Shown here in pieces: positions 15,911 through 23,931 of a stretch of 64,000 bases of DNA; the stretch's first letter is position 1; each line of letters starts with the position of its first letter. The position numbers and the translations under genes are program-made. Below the pieces are notes generated by a model, which saw only the letters and a list, made by a program, of their open reading frames with translations, made no database searches and had not been told where the DNA came from. The DNA is taken from NCBI RefSeq assembly GCF_000421525.1, contig NZ_ATXE01000001.1:62001-126000 (forward strand), in the 5' to 3' direction. This DNA is from Aestuariimicrobium kwangyangense DSM 21549 (GTDB lineage Bacteria; Actinomycetota; Actinomycetes; Propionibacteriales; Propionibacteriaceae).

Positions 15911-17089
15911 TCAGGCCGGAGGTGTCGCTTCCACGACCGTCCCGGTGCGCTGGTCGTCCTGGCCCGAGGACGTGACCACCAGCCGCCAGCCGATCTCGTC
16001 CAGACGTCGTCGGATCAACTCAAGCCCGTAGCCGGAGCCGGTCCGTCGGGGATCGAACCCTCGTCCGTCGTCGGAGACCACCAGGCCCTGCGGTGACACC
16101 TGCACCGTGCACCGGTGTGCTCCGGAGTGACGGACGGCATTGGCCACGGCCGACTGGGCGACCCTCAGCAGGGCAACCTCGACCTCGGGCTGGAACCGCC
16201 GGCCCGCCAAGTCGTCCTCGAGTGTCACCAACAGGTCTGGGGTGGACGAACGATCCGCCAGGCGCGCCAGGGCCGCCACCAGGGTGGTGTGCGTCAGGTC
16301 GGCTGGCGCCAGGGCGGCGACGAGTTGGCGGGCCTCGGCGAGCCCCGAGAGGGACGACTCGCGCGCCTGCACCACCAGGGGCTCCGCAACTGCCGGGCTG
16401 TCCGGGAGCGCGCGCAGCGCGGAAGCCAACAGCAGGCTGATGCCCTGGAATTCCTGGGCGAGGGTGTCGTGGATCTCGCCGGCCAGTCGTTCGCGCTCGG
16501 CCATCACCCCCGCGTCGTGTTGGGCGGCGGACAGGTCAGCCCTGGTGCTCTCGAGTTCGGTGATCAACCGCTGACGGTGGTCGCTCTCGCGCACGAGGGC
16601 GTTGAAGGTCATCACCGTGGCGACCGCGACCGCGGCACCGATGGTGGGCCCCAGCACCAGCGGCCACGTCAGTCCGCCGTAGTGGCGAGCCATCCCGGCC
16701 TCGGTGGCGACGAGTTCGACCACGAGGGCCACCACACCCAGACGCATCCCGAGCAGGTGGAGCGACAGGAAGAAGAGCGGGAAGGCGACGTAGGCCGCCC
16801 CCACCGAGAGCCACAGCAGCATGAGCCAGGCCAGCAGGAGGGCCACGAACCAGATCAGCAGGGTCACCCGCTGGCGCCCGCGCAGGTCGTGGGCATCGGC
16901 TCGTCCATCACGCAGCACCGGCAAGGCCACGACCCCCACGAGGTGGACGAGCACCATCACCACCGCGGCCGCCCACGTGGCACCACGCGCCTGGTCAGTG
17001 CTCGGGAGGACGGCGACGGTGCCCACGGTGAGCGCGATCACGAGCGCGTGCAGTGCCCAGCGGATCCGGGTCACGGCGTGGGCTTGCAC
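15911..17089 (-). CDS. NarL-type sensor histidine kinase
   Basis: The protein has 392 residues. About five N-terminal transmembrane helices (to residue 165) are followed by a short coiled coil. The HisKA_3 dimerisation domain has phospho-acceptor His207 (ERLAGEIHDTLAQEFQG), and the ATPase domain ends in VSDDGRGFDP and GSGYGLELIRRRLDEIG. There is no extracellular sensor domain, so it likely senses within the membrane. The GTG at 17089 is supported by TAGTCT 6 nt upstream. No regulator gene is adjacent; the NarL-type regulator at 10177-10791 is the nearest candidate partner. A repeat array lies directly upstream. Confidence 0.9.
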   Translation of the reverse strand: MQAHAVTRIRWALHALVIALTVGTVAVLPSTDQARGATWAAAVVMVLVHLVGVVALPVLRDGRADAHDLRGRQRVTLLIWFVALLLAWLMLLWLSVGAAYVAFPLFFLSLHLLGMRLGVVALVVELVATEAGMARHYGGLTWPLVLGPTIGAAVAVATVMTFNALVRESDHRQRLITELESTRADLSAAQHDAGVMAERERLAGEIHDTLAQEFQGISLLLASALRALPDSPAVAEPLVVQARESSLSGLAEARQLVAALAPADLTHTTLVAALARLADRSSTPDLLVTLEDDLAGRRFQPEVEVALLRVAQSAVANAVRHSGAHRCTVQVSPQGLVVSDDGRGFDPRRTGSGYGLELIRRRLDEIGWRLVVTSSGQDDQRTGTVVEATPPA

Positions 17090-17095
17090 CCGTCC

Positions 17096-17101
17096 AGACT
17101 A
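17096..17101 (-). promoter_or_regulatory. Predicted -10 box for the histidine kinase (leaderless)
   Basis: On the minus strand TAGTCT ends 6 nt before the GTG at 17089. The array at 17140-17275 lies just upstream. Confidence 0.5.
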
Positions 17102-17139
17102 GGGGGCTCGACCGGGGCGAGCGTCATGGGCCGCGGCCG

Positions 17140-17275
17140 GTGCTGGGTGCCCGCGTTCCGGGCAGGATGCCCGCGTCCCGGGCAGGATGCCCGCGTTCCG
17201 TGCACCTGCCCCCGTCCAGGGACAGGGCAGCTGAGCCCAAGGAGGGCAACTGGCCCCGAAGGCGGGCAACTGGCG
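17140..17275. repeat. Convergent 19/20-bp GCCC/GGGCA array (array 1)
   Basis: TGCCC units start at 17148, 17168, 17188 and 17207 (steps 20, 20, 19). GGGCA units start at 17225, 17244 and 17264 (steps 19, 20). The two halves face each other across a 24-bp core at 17207-17230 that begins TGCCCCCGTCCAGGGACAGG. The same core occurs inverted at 58665-58688. The array fills the divergent promoter region between the kinase and the monooxygenase genes. Confidence 0.85.
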
Positions 17276-17308
17276 AGACCCCGGTGGGCCCGCCCATCCC
17301 TGGCCTAT

Positions 17309-17324
17309 AGTTGAATTCTCAACT
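17309..17324. promoter_or_regulatory. RosR-like operator of the CE1758/CE1759-like operon
   Basis: AGTTGAATTCTCAACT is a perfect 6-bp inverted repeat around ATTC, flanked by T and A as in the published corynebacterial RosR site. It lies about 90 nt before the monooxygenase start. Confidence 0.6.
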
Positions 17325-17414
17325 AACTGGAATGCCGAAGCATCCCCCGGCGTTGAGACGGACGAATCGGGAACCACCCCGCACCAGACTCCAGGTCACC
17401 ACATGGGAGACATC

Positions 17415-18659
17415 ATGCAGTTCGGACTCTTCACCGTCGCCGACGTCACCACCGACCCGACCACCGGCAAGACACCCAGCGAGTACCAGCGCATCAAGGC
17501 GCAGGTCGAGATCGGCAAGCTCGCCGACCAGGTCGGCCTCGACGTGATCGCCTACGGGCAGCACCACAACCCGCCCTTCGTCGCCTCGTCCCCCACCACG
17601 ACGATGGCCTATGTGGCGGCGCAGACCGAGAACATCCTGCTGTCGACCGCAACCACGCTGATCACGACCACCGACCCGGTGCGCATCGCCGAGGACTACG
17701 CCACCCTGCAGCACCTGACCGACGGACGCATGGACCTCATGCTCGGACGCGGCAACACCGGCCCCGTCTACCCGTGGTTCGGCAAGGACATCCGCAAGGG
17801 CATCGAACTGGCCATCGAGAACTACGACCTGCTGCACCGGCTGTGGCGCGAGGACGTCGTCAACTGGGAGGGCAACTTCCGCACCCCGCTGCACGGTTTC
17901 ACCTCCACCCCGCGTCCGCTGGACGGTGTGGCCCCGTTCGTGTGGCACGGCTCGATCCGCAGCCCCGAGATCGCCGAACAGGCCGCCTACTACGGTGACG
18001 GGTTCTTCTCGAACCACATCTTCTGGCCGGCCAGCCACACCAAGGCGATGGTCAGCCTCTACCGTCGTCGCTACGAGCACTACGGTCACGGCGCCGCCCA
18101 CCAGGCGATCGTCGGGCTGGGTGGCCAGGCCTACATCGCCCCCACCTCGCAGCAGGCCGTGCGGGAGTTCCGTCCCTACTTCGACAACGCCCCCGTCTAC
18201 GGCGGTGGCCCCTCGCTGGAGGACTTCACCGAGCAGACCCCCCTGGTCGTCGGGAGCCCCCAGCAGGTGATCGAGAAGGTGCTCGGATTCCGTGACTACG
18301 TCGGTGACTACCAGCGCCAGCTGTTCCTGATGGACCACGCCGGCCTGCCGCTGCCGACCGTGCTGAAGCAGATCGAACTGCTGGGCACCGAGGTCGTCCC
18401 CGTGCTCCGCAAGGAGTTCGCCGCCCTCAAGCCGGCCGACGTACCGGACGCCCCGACCCACCGCTCGCTGGTCGAGGCCGCGGGAGGACCTCACGAGAGC
18501 ATCGACACCACCCCCAGGACCGACCGGTGGACCGGCACCCGCGCCGAGGACGCCAACCACCTCGAGCCCGCCAACCACCTCGAGCCCGCCAATCACCTCG
18601 ACCCCGCCAATCACCTCGACAGGGCCACGGCCGGGCTCAGCCAGGAAGGAAACCACTGA
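17415..18659 (+). CDS. CE1758-like FMN-dependent luciferase-like monooxygenase
   Basis: This is a 414-residue LLM-class flavin monooxygenase barrel. Typical segments are QFGLFTVADVT, GLDVIAYGQHHNPPFVASSP, TTDPVRIAEDYATLQHLTDGRMDLMLGRGN and YPWFGKDI. The TIM barrel ends near residue 370. The remaining tail contains four 6-residue repeats (ANHLEP-type) coded by an 18-bp tandem repeat. It takes reduced FMN, very likely from the overlapping reductase gene; this pair is conserved in corynebacteria as CE1758/CE1759. The ATG at 17415 is preferred to 17403 because GGGAGA precedes it. The substrate is unknown. Confidence 0.9.
   Translation: MQFGLFTVADVTTDPTTGKTPSEYQRIKAQVEIGKLADQVGLDVIAYGQHHNPPFVASSPTTTMAYVAAQTENILLSTATTLITTTDPVRIAEDYATLQHLTDGRMDLMLGRGNTGPVYPWFGKDIRKGIELAIENYDLLHRLWREDVVNWEGNFRTPLHGFTSTPRPLDGVAPFVWHGSIRSPEIAEQAAYYGDGFFSNHIFWPASHTKAMVSLYRRRYEHYGHGAAHQAIVGLGGQAYIAPTSQQAVREFRPYFDNAPVYGGGPSLEDFTEQTPLVVGSPQQVIEKVLGFRDYVGDYQRQLFLMDHAGLPLPTVLKQIELLGTEVVPVLRKEFAALKPADVPDAPTHRSLVEAAGGPHESIDTTPRTDRWTGTRAEDANHLEPANHLEPANHLDPANHLDRATAGLSQEGNH
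18552..18623 (+). repeat. Four in-frame 18-bp tandem repeats
   Basis: Units GCCAACCACCTCGAGCCC (twice) and two variants encode ANHLEP, ANHLEP, ANHLDP and ANHLDR near the C-terminus of the monooxygenase. The copies keep the frame, so copy-number change would alter only the tail length. Confidence 0.9.
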
Positions 18660-19306
18660 TGCGCCGCATCACCATCGTGCAGGCCGGCCTGCGCAACCCC
18701 TCCACCACCGCCATGCTGGCCGACGAGCTCAAGGTCGCCGTGCAGGATGCGTTCGTGATGGCCGGGGACGAGGCCGAGGTCACCGTCGTCGACGTGCGCA
18801 GCCACGCCCACGCCGTGGTCGACAACATGCTCACCGGGTTCCCGTCCCAGGCACTCGAGCAGGCGATCGCGTCCGTCACCGAGGCGGACGGCCTGGTCGT
18901 CGTCACCCCGACCTTCTCCGCCTCGTACTCGGGCATGTTCAAGAGCTTCATCGACGTGATCGAACCGGGAGCACTCGCCGACAAGCCGGTGCTGCTGGCC
19001 GCGACCGGTGGCACGGAGCGCCACTCGCTGATGATCGACCACGCGCTTCGTCCGCTGTTCGCCTACCTCGGGGCTGACGCCGTGCGCACCGGTGTGTTCG
19101 CCGCGACCGCCGACTTCGGGGACGCCGAGGGCTCGCAGGTCTCGACCCGGGTGGCCCGGGCCGCCGGTGAGTTGGCGGCCCGCGTCGTCGGGTCCGGGCG
19201 ATCCGTCGCGGCGGAGCAGTCGCTGGCAGCGACAGAAGCGGTCGGCGACGACGAGGTACCGGGGTTCACGCCCTTCGAGCAGTTGCTGGCCCGCGTCACC
19301 CGCTGA
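18659..19306 (+). CDS. CE1759-like FMN reductase
   Basis: This 215-residue flavodoxin-fold reductase starts MRRITIVQAGLRNPSTTAML and contains VVVTPTFSASYSGMFKSFIDVIEP, the family's flavin-binding and dimer-contact segment. It provides reduced FMN to the monooxygenase encoded just upstream. The start ATG overlaps the upstream stop (TGATG), which indicates translational coupling, and AAGGAAACCACTG precedes it. The final 30 residues form a separate helix (VPGFTPFEQLLARV) found in this subfamily. Confidence 0.9.
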   Translation: MRRITIVQAGLRNPSTTAMLADELKVAVQDAFVMAGDEAEVTVVDVRSHAHAVVDNMLTGFPSQALEQAIASVTEADGLVVVTPTFSASYSGMFKSFIDVIEPGALADKPVLLAATGGTERHSLMIDHALRPLFAYLGADAVRTGVFAATADFGDAEGSQVSTRVARAAGELAARVVGSGRSVAAEQSLAATEAVGDDEVPGFTPFEQLLARVTR

Positions 19307-19404
19307 CCAGCACCCGCCCATCGACCCAGCCCCATCCCCCCACGCCCCCACAGCCCATCTCCCCCGCACCCGGATCCACCGGCCAGCAGAGGGACTGTGA
19401 TGGG

Positions 19405-19806
19405 ATGGCTGGCGTGGAGCACGACGACCTGATCCGGTTGCGGCGAGCCCGCGACCGGATCGATCGCGACTACGCCGAGCCGCTCGACGTGCCGGCCCTC
19501 GCCTCGGAGGCGCTGATGTCGGTCGGCCACTTCCAGCGCCAGTTCAAGGCCGCCTTCGGCGAGACCCCCCACCAGTACCTGATGACCCGGCGGATCGAGC
19601 GCGCCCAGGCCCTGCTGAGGCACGGCACGATGAGCGTCACAGAGGTCTGCATGGCCGTCGGGGCCACCTCGCTCGGCTCGTTCTCGGCGCGGTTCACCGA
19701 GTTGGTGGGCATGACACCGAGTCAGTACCGCGCCTCCTCCCATGACGAGTGGGCCGGCATCCCGGGCTGCTTCGCCAAGCACGCGATCCGGCCCCGCCGC
19801 AGCTGA
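19405..19806 (+). CDS. AraC family transcriptional regulator (DNA-binding domain only)
   Basis: This 133-residue protein consists almost wholly of the double helix-turn-helix AraC domain: LDVPALASEALMSVGHFQRQFKAAFGETP, then MSVTEVCMAVGATSLGSFSARFTELVGMTPSQYR. There is no ligand-binding domain. Stand-alone AraC domains of this kind are usually followed by a VOC gene, as here (65 nt downstream). The regulator probably controls that neighbour and itself. The inducing signal is unknown. Confidence 0.9.
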   Translation: MAGVEHDDLIRLRRARDRIDRDYAEPLDVPALASEALMSVGHFQRQFKAAFGETPHQYLMTRRIERAQALLRHGTMSVTEVCMAVGATSLGSFSARFTELVGMTPSQYRASSHDEWAGIPGCFAKHAIRPRRS

Positions 19807-19857
19807 CCCGACCGGCAACCGGTCAGGAACGGAGAAGCCTCCGCCCCTGGCCCGCCG

Positions 19858-19863
19858 TAGCGT
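19858..19863 (+). promoter_or_regulatory. Predicted -10 box for the VOC gene (leaderless)
   Basis: TAGCGT lies 7 nt before the ATG at 19871. It gives the VOC gene its own transcript despite the AraC gene upstream. Confidence 0.5.
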
Positions 19864-19870
19864 TGCGGTC

Positions 19871-20356
19871 ATGACGAACTCACTCACCCTGGCCAATTGC
19901 TTCATCACCGTCGACGATCCCGAGGCCGCGCTCGCCTTCTACCGCGACGTGCTCGACCTCACGGTCGTCAAGGACGTCAAGAACGGCGACTTCCGCTGGC
20001 TCACCTTCTCGACCCCCACCCAGCCCGAACTCGAGATCGTGGTGCAGCAGATCGGCGTCGGCGGCCTGCCCATGTCGGACGAGGACAAGCAGGCCCAGGC
20101 GTCCCTGCTCGCCAAGGGACTGCTGTCGGCACTCATCTTCTCCGTGGACGACGTCGACGCACTCTTCGAGAAGGTGCGGGCCTCGGGTGCCGAACTTCTG
20201 CAGGAACCGCAGGACCAGTTCTACGGTGTGCGCGACTGCGCCTTCCGCGATCCGGCCGGGAACATGGTCCGGTTCAACCAGGTGCTGCCCCAGCCGGCGG
20301 GCGGCCAGGCTTCGGGGGGCCAGGCTTCGGGGGGCCAGGAGAAGGTGCAGGCCTGA
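19871..20356 (+). CDS. VOC family protein linked to AraC regulator
   Basis: This 161-residue vicinal oxygen chelate protein has the N-terminal module LANCFITVDDPEAALAFYRDVLDL and the C-terminal module FYGVRDCAFRDPAGNMVRFNQV, typical of the glyoxalase-like group that pairs with AraC-domain regulators. A 25-residue tail after the domain contains two in-frame 15-bp repeats (ASGGQ-type; 20303-20332). The substrate is unknown. It is convergent with the rhamnulokinase gene, 7 nt away. Confidence 0.87.
   Translation: MTNSLTLANCFITVDDPEAALAFYRDVLDLTVVKDVKNGDFRWLTFSTPTQPELEIVVQQIGVGGLPMSDEDKQAQASLLAKGLLSALIFSVDDVDALFEKVRASGAELLQEPQDQFYGVRDCAFRDPAGNMVRFNQVLPQPAGGQASGGQASGGQEKVQA
20303..20332 (+). repeat. 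Two in-frame 15-bp tandem repeats
   Basis: GGCCAGGCTTCGGGG is present twice, plus a partial third copy. It encodes a Gly-Gln-Ala-Ser-Gly tail on the VOC protein. Confidence 0.85.
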
Positions 20357-20363
20357 GATGTGC

Positions 20364-21815
20364 CTACCGGCGGCCCTTCGAGGGCAGGTACCTGTGGGTG
20401 ACCGTGCTGCGCGCCACCACGGCGCGCAGCTCGGCCGGGTCGTCGCCGAGGAGACCGGCGACCCGCGCCTGCACGAGCAGGTTGCCCAGGGCAGTGGCCT
20501 CGACGGGACCGGCGACCACCGGCAGTCCGACTCGATCGGCCGTGAGCTGGCAGAGCAACCCGTTCTGGGCCCCACCGCCCACCAGGTGCACCACCTCGAC
20601 CTCGTGCCCGGCCAGCGCAGCGGCCCGGCGCACGGCGTCGGCGAAGGCGGCGGCCAGCGACTCGACCACGAGCCTCACGGTGCCGGCGCGCGAGGTGGGC
20701 ACCGGTAGAGCGTGGTCGCGGCACCAGTCGTCGAGACGGTCGGGCATCGTCCCTCGTCCGGCGTCGTTCGGGGCGAGGAAGCGGTCGTCGTCCACGTCGA
20801 CGAGACCGACCGGAACGGGTAGCCGCCCGGCCTCGGCGAGCAAGCCCTCCAGGTCGTCGGCCGCGCCCCAGGCCCGCAGGCACTCCGTGATCAGCCACAG
20901 GCCCATCACGTTGTGCAGGAATCGGGTGGTCCCGCCCAGCCCACCCTCGTTGGTGAACCCGGCCAGGCGGGCGTCCTCGGTGATGACGGGGCGGTGGAGC
21001 TCGAGACCGACCAGGCCCCAGGTGCCACAGCTGATGTAGGCGAACCGGTAGCTGACGGCGGGTACTGCGGCGACCGCACTGGCGGTGTCGTGGGAGGCGA
21101 CCGCCACCACCTCGGACGAGTACCCGACCCGTTCGGCCACTGCGGGCAGCAGTGACCCCAGTCGTGTTCCCGGGTCGACCAGCGGCGCGAGCAGCCCGGT
21201 TGGCAGGCCCAGCCTCCGCATCAGGTCGAGGTTCCACCCACGGGTCAGCGGGTCGAGCAGTCCGGTGGTGGAGGCGTTCGTCCGCTCGGTGACCTCGACC
21301 CCGCACAGCCAACTCGCCAGCAGGTCGGGAACGAGCAGCATCCGATCGGCGGCCTCGAGCCAGCCGGGGGCTTCGGCCGCCAGCTGGAAGCAGGTCGTGA
21401 ACGGCAGGTGCTGCAGCCCGTTGATGCGGTACAGCTCGGCCGGCCCGATCTTGGCGTGGACCCGCTCGACCCCACGCTGACAACGGTCGTCGCGGTAGTG
21501 GAAGGGAGGATGGAGGAGACCACGCGTCCCCCCGCCGGTGGTGCCGACCAGCCCGTGGTCGACCGCCCACGAGTCCACGGCGACGGAGTCGACGGGACCT
21601 GCCCGGTGCAGACCCTCGAGAACCTGCTCGAACAATCCCGCGACGTCCCAGTGCAGACCGTCCTCCATCCGCGCCGGCTGGTTCGGGAAACGGTGCACCA
21701 TGCCGAGCTCGACCCTCCGGTCGGGCGTCAGTGACCCCACCACGACCCTCCCACTGGAAGCGCCCAGGTCGGCGGCCGCGAACCGCCCCCCAGCAGCGCT
21801 CACGGCAGGGCTCAC
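20364..21815 (-). CDS. rhaB: Rhamnulokinase
   Basis: This 483-residue FGGY-family kinase phosphorylates L-rhamnulose at O1. It opens with AADLGASSGRVVVG (ATP-phosphate loop). It has the sugar-site VDSWAVDHGLV, the second phosphate motif SCGTWGLVGLE and VVHLVGGGAQNGLLCQLTADRVG, all RhaB-like. The GTG start at 21815 overlaps the stop of the aldolase gene (GTGA), so translation is coupled. It is the last gene of the rhaI-rhaD-rhaB operon. Confidence 0.93.
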   Translation of the reverse strand: MSPAVSAAGGRFAAADLGASSGRVVVGSLTPDRRVELGMVHRFPNQPARMEDGLHWDVAGLFEQVLEGLHRAGPVDSVAVDSWAVDHGLVGTTGGGTRGLLHPPFHYRDDRCQRGVERVHAKIGPAELYRINGLQHLPFTTCFQLAAEAPGWLEAADRMLLVPDLLASWLCGVEVTERTNASTTGLLDPLTRGWNLDLMRRLGLPTGLLAPLVDPGTRLGSLLPAVAERVGYSSEVVAVASHDTASAVAAVPAVSYRFAYISCGTWGLVGLELHRPVITEDARLAGFTNEGGLGGTTRFLHNVMGLWLITECLRAWGAADDLEGLLAEAGRLPVPVGLVDVDDDRFLAPNDAGRGTMPDRLDDWCRDHALPVPTSRAGTVRLVVESLAAAFADAVRRAAALAGHEVEVVHLVGGGAQNGLLCQLTADRVGLPVVAGPVEATALGNLLVQARVAGLLGDDPAELRAVVARSTVTHRYLPSKGRR

Positions 21816-23890
21816 CGCAGGAAGGCGGCCGCAACCCCGGCGTCGACGGGGACGTGCAGGCCGGTGGTGTGGGAGAGATCGGGTCCGGTGAGCACGGCCA
21901 CGGCATTGGCCACGTGCTCGGGCAGGACTTCTCGCTTGAGCAGGGTGCGTTGGGCGTAGAAGGCGCCGAGGTCGTCCTCGGCGATGCCGTAGGTCTTGGC
22001 CCGGTTGGCTCCCCATCCCGAGGCGAAGATGCCGGACCCACGCACCACCCCGTCGGGGTTGACCCCGTTCACCCTGACCCCGTGCTGCCCGAGTTCCACG
22101 GCGAGCAGGCGTACCTGGTGGGCCTGGTCGGCCTTGGTCGCCGAGTAGGCGATGTTGTTGGGCCCGGCGAACAGCGAGTTCTTCGAGGCGATGTAGACGA
22201 TGTCGCCACCCATGCCCTGCTCGACCAGCACCCTCGCAGCAGCCTTCGCGACCAGGAAGGAGCCCTTCGCCATCACGTCATGCTGCAGGTCCCAGTCGGC
22301 CTCGGTCGTCTCGAGCAGCGGCTTCGACAGCGACAAACCGGCGTTGTTCACCACCAGGTCGAGCCCACCGAAGGCCAGCACCGCCGCGTCGACGGCCGCC
22401 TGCACCTGGGCTGCGTCGGTGACATCGCACTGCACCCCGATCGCCACGTCGGAAGCGCGGGCTCCCTTGCCTGACTGGGCAGCCGCCCCCACCTCCTCGG
22501 CCACCTGCTGCGCCTTGGCGAGGTCGAGATCGGCCACCACCACGCAGGCACCGTCGGCCGCGAGTCGCTGGGCCGTGGCCTTGCCGATGCCGGACGCCGC
22601 CCCGGTCACCACCGCGATGCGGGTGGCGTGCGACTTCGGGCGGGGAAGCCGCTGCAACTTCGCCTCCTCGAGCGCCCAGTACTCGATCCGGAACTTCTCG
22701 GCGTCGCTGATCGGGGTGTAGGTCGACAGGGCCTCGGCGCCCCTCATCACGTTGATGGCGTTGACGTAGAACTCGCCAGCGACCCGGGCCGTCTGCTTGT
22801 TCTGGCCGTAGCTGAACATGCCGACTCCCGGCACCAGCACCACCAGGGGATCGGCACCCCGCATCGCCGGTGACCCAGCGGTGGCATGGGCCTGGTAGTA
22901 GGCGGCGTAGTCCGCCCGGTACCGCTGGTGCAGCTCGCGCAGTCGCGCCAGTTGTTCGTCCAACGTCGCGGTCGCGGGCAGGTCGAGCAGCAACGGCTTG
23001 ACCTTCGTCCGCAGGAAGTGGTCGGGGCAGGAGGTCCCCAGACCGGCGAGCCTCGGGTGCTCGGCCCGGGCGAGGAAGTCGAGCACCACCTCGGCATCGG
23101 TGAAGTGCCCCACCATCGGACGGTCGGTGCTGGCCAGTCCGCGCAGGGTGGGTGCGAGAGCCGCCGCCCTGTCCCGACGGTCTGCCTCGGGCAGGGCCTC
23201 GTGCCCGGCCAGCACCGGGCCGAAGGGATCGGGTCGTCCGTGCTCGGCGATGTGGCGTTCAGCGGTCTCGATGATCCACATCGAGTTGGCCTCGCACTCC
23301 TCGGAGGTGCTGCCCCAGGCGGTGATCCCGTGGCCACCCAGGATGCAGCCGATCGCCTGCGGGTGCGCGCGGTGCAGGGCGGCGATCTCCAGACCCAGTT
23401 GGAACCCCGGTCGGCGCCACGGCACCCAGACCACCGAGCCCCCGAAGATCTCCTCGGTCAGCCGCTCGCCGTCGGCGGCGGTGGCCAGGGCGATGCCGGC
23501 GTCGGGGTGCAGGTGGTCGACATGGGCTGCGTCGACGAGCGCGTGCATGGCTGTGTCGATGCTGGGAGCAGCCCCACCCTTGCCGAACAGGCAGTGGTCG
23601 AAGGCTGCCACCATCTCGTCCTCACGATCGACCCCGGGATACACGTCGACGAGCGAGCGCACGCGGTCGAGGCGGAGCACGGCCAACCCCGACTCGGTGA
23701 GCGTGCCGAGGTCACCGCCGGATCCCTTCACCCAGAGCAGGTCGGTCTCGGTTCCGGTGACCGGGTCGTTCGCCCGGCCCTTGGCCGAGGTGTTGCCGCC
23801 GGCGTAGTTGGTGGTGCGGGGGTCGGCCCCCAGTCGGTTGGAGCGTGCGATCAGGGTCTCGGCGGTCAGGGATTGGGGGGTGGTGCTCAT
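21812..23890 (-). CDS. Bifunctional rhamnulose-1-phosphate aldolase/short-chain dehydrogenase
   Basis: This 692-residue fusion has an N-terminal class II aldolase/adducin domain (about 10-400) and a C-terminal Rossmann dehydrogenase (about 425-692). The aldolase zinc site is seen in GIALATAADG with HVDHLHPDAG and in GGHGITAWG. The dehydrogenase has VVTGAASGIGKATAQRL, NNAGLSL and the catalytic YSATKADQAH. The aldolase releases dihydroxyacetone phosphate and L-lactaldehyde, and the dehydrogenase probably acts on the lactaldehyde. AGAGGAC precedes the ATG at 23890. The fusion is known in actinobacterial rhamnose operons. Confidence 0.93.
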   Translation of the reverse strand: MSTTPQSLTAETLIARSNRLGADPRTTNYAGGNTSAKGRANDPVTGTETDLLWVKGSGGDLGTLTESGLAVLRLDRVRSLVDVYPGVDREDEMVAAFDHCLFGKGGAAPSIDTAMHALVDAAHVDHLHPDAGIALATAADGERLTEEIFGGSVVWVPWRRPGFQLGLEIAALHRAHPQAIGCILGGHGITAWGSTSEECEANSMWIIETAERHIAEHGRPDPFGPVLAGHEALPEADRRDRAAALAPTLRGLASTDRPMVGHFTDAEVVLDFLARAEHPRLAGLGTSCPDHFLRTKVKPLLLDLPATATLDEQLARLRELHQRYRADYAAYYQAHATAGSPAMRGADPLVVLVPGVGMFSYGQNKQTARVAGEFYVNAINVMRGAEALSTYTPISDAEKFRIEYWALEEAKLQRLPRPKSHATRIAVVTGAASGIGKATAQRLAADGACVVVADLDLAKAQQVAEEVGAAAQSGKGARASDVAIGVQCDVTDAAQVQAAVDAAVLAFGGLDLVVNNAGLSLSKPLLETTEADWDLQHDVMAKGSFLVAKAAARVLVEQGMGGDIVYIASKNSLFAGPNNIAYSATKADQAHQVRLLAVELGQHGVRVNGVNPDGVVRGSGIFASGWGANRAKTYGIAEDDLGAFYAQRTLLKREVLPEHVANAVAVLTGPDLSHTTGLHVPVDAGVAAAFLR

Positions 23891-23931
23891 GGGTCCTCTG
23901 CTGGTCGTGGGAAGGGGTCGGACGAGCGCCG

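Noticed and set aside
19809-19823. GACCGG/CCGGTC hairpin as a terminator after the AraC gene
   Set aside because: The stem is only 6 bp, and the VOC promoter lies directly after it; it could equally be chance in GC-rich DNA.
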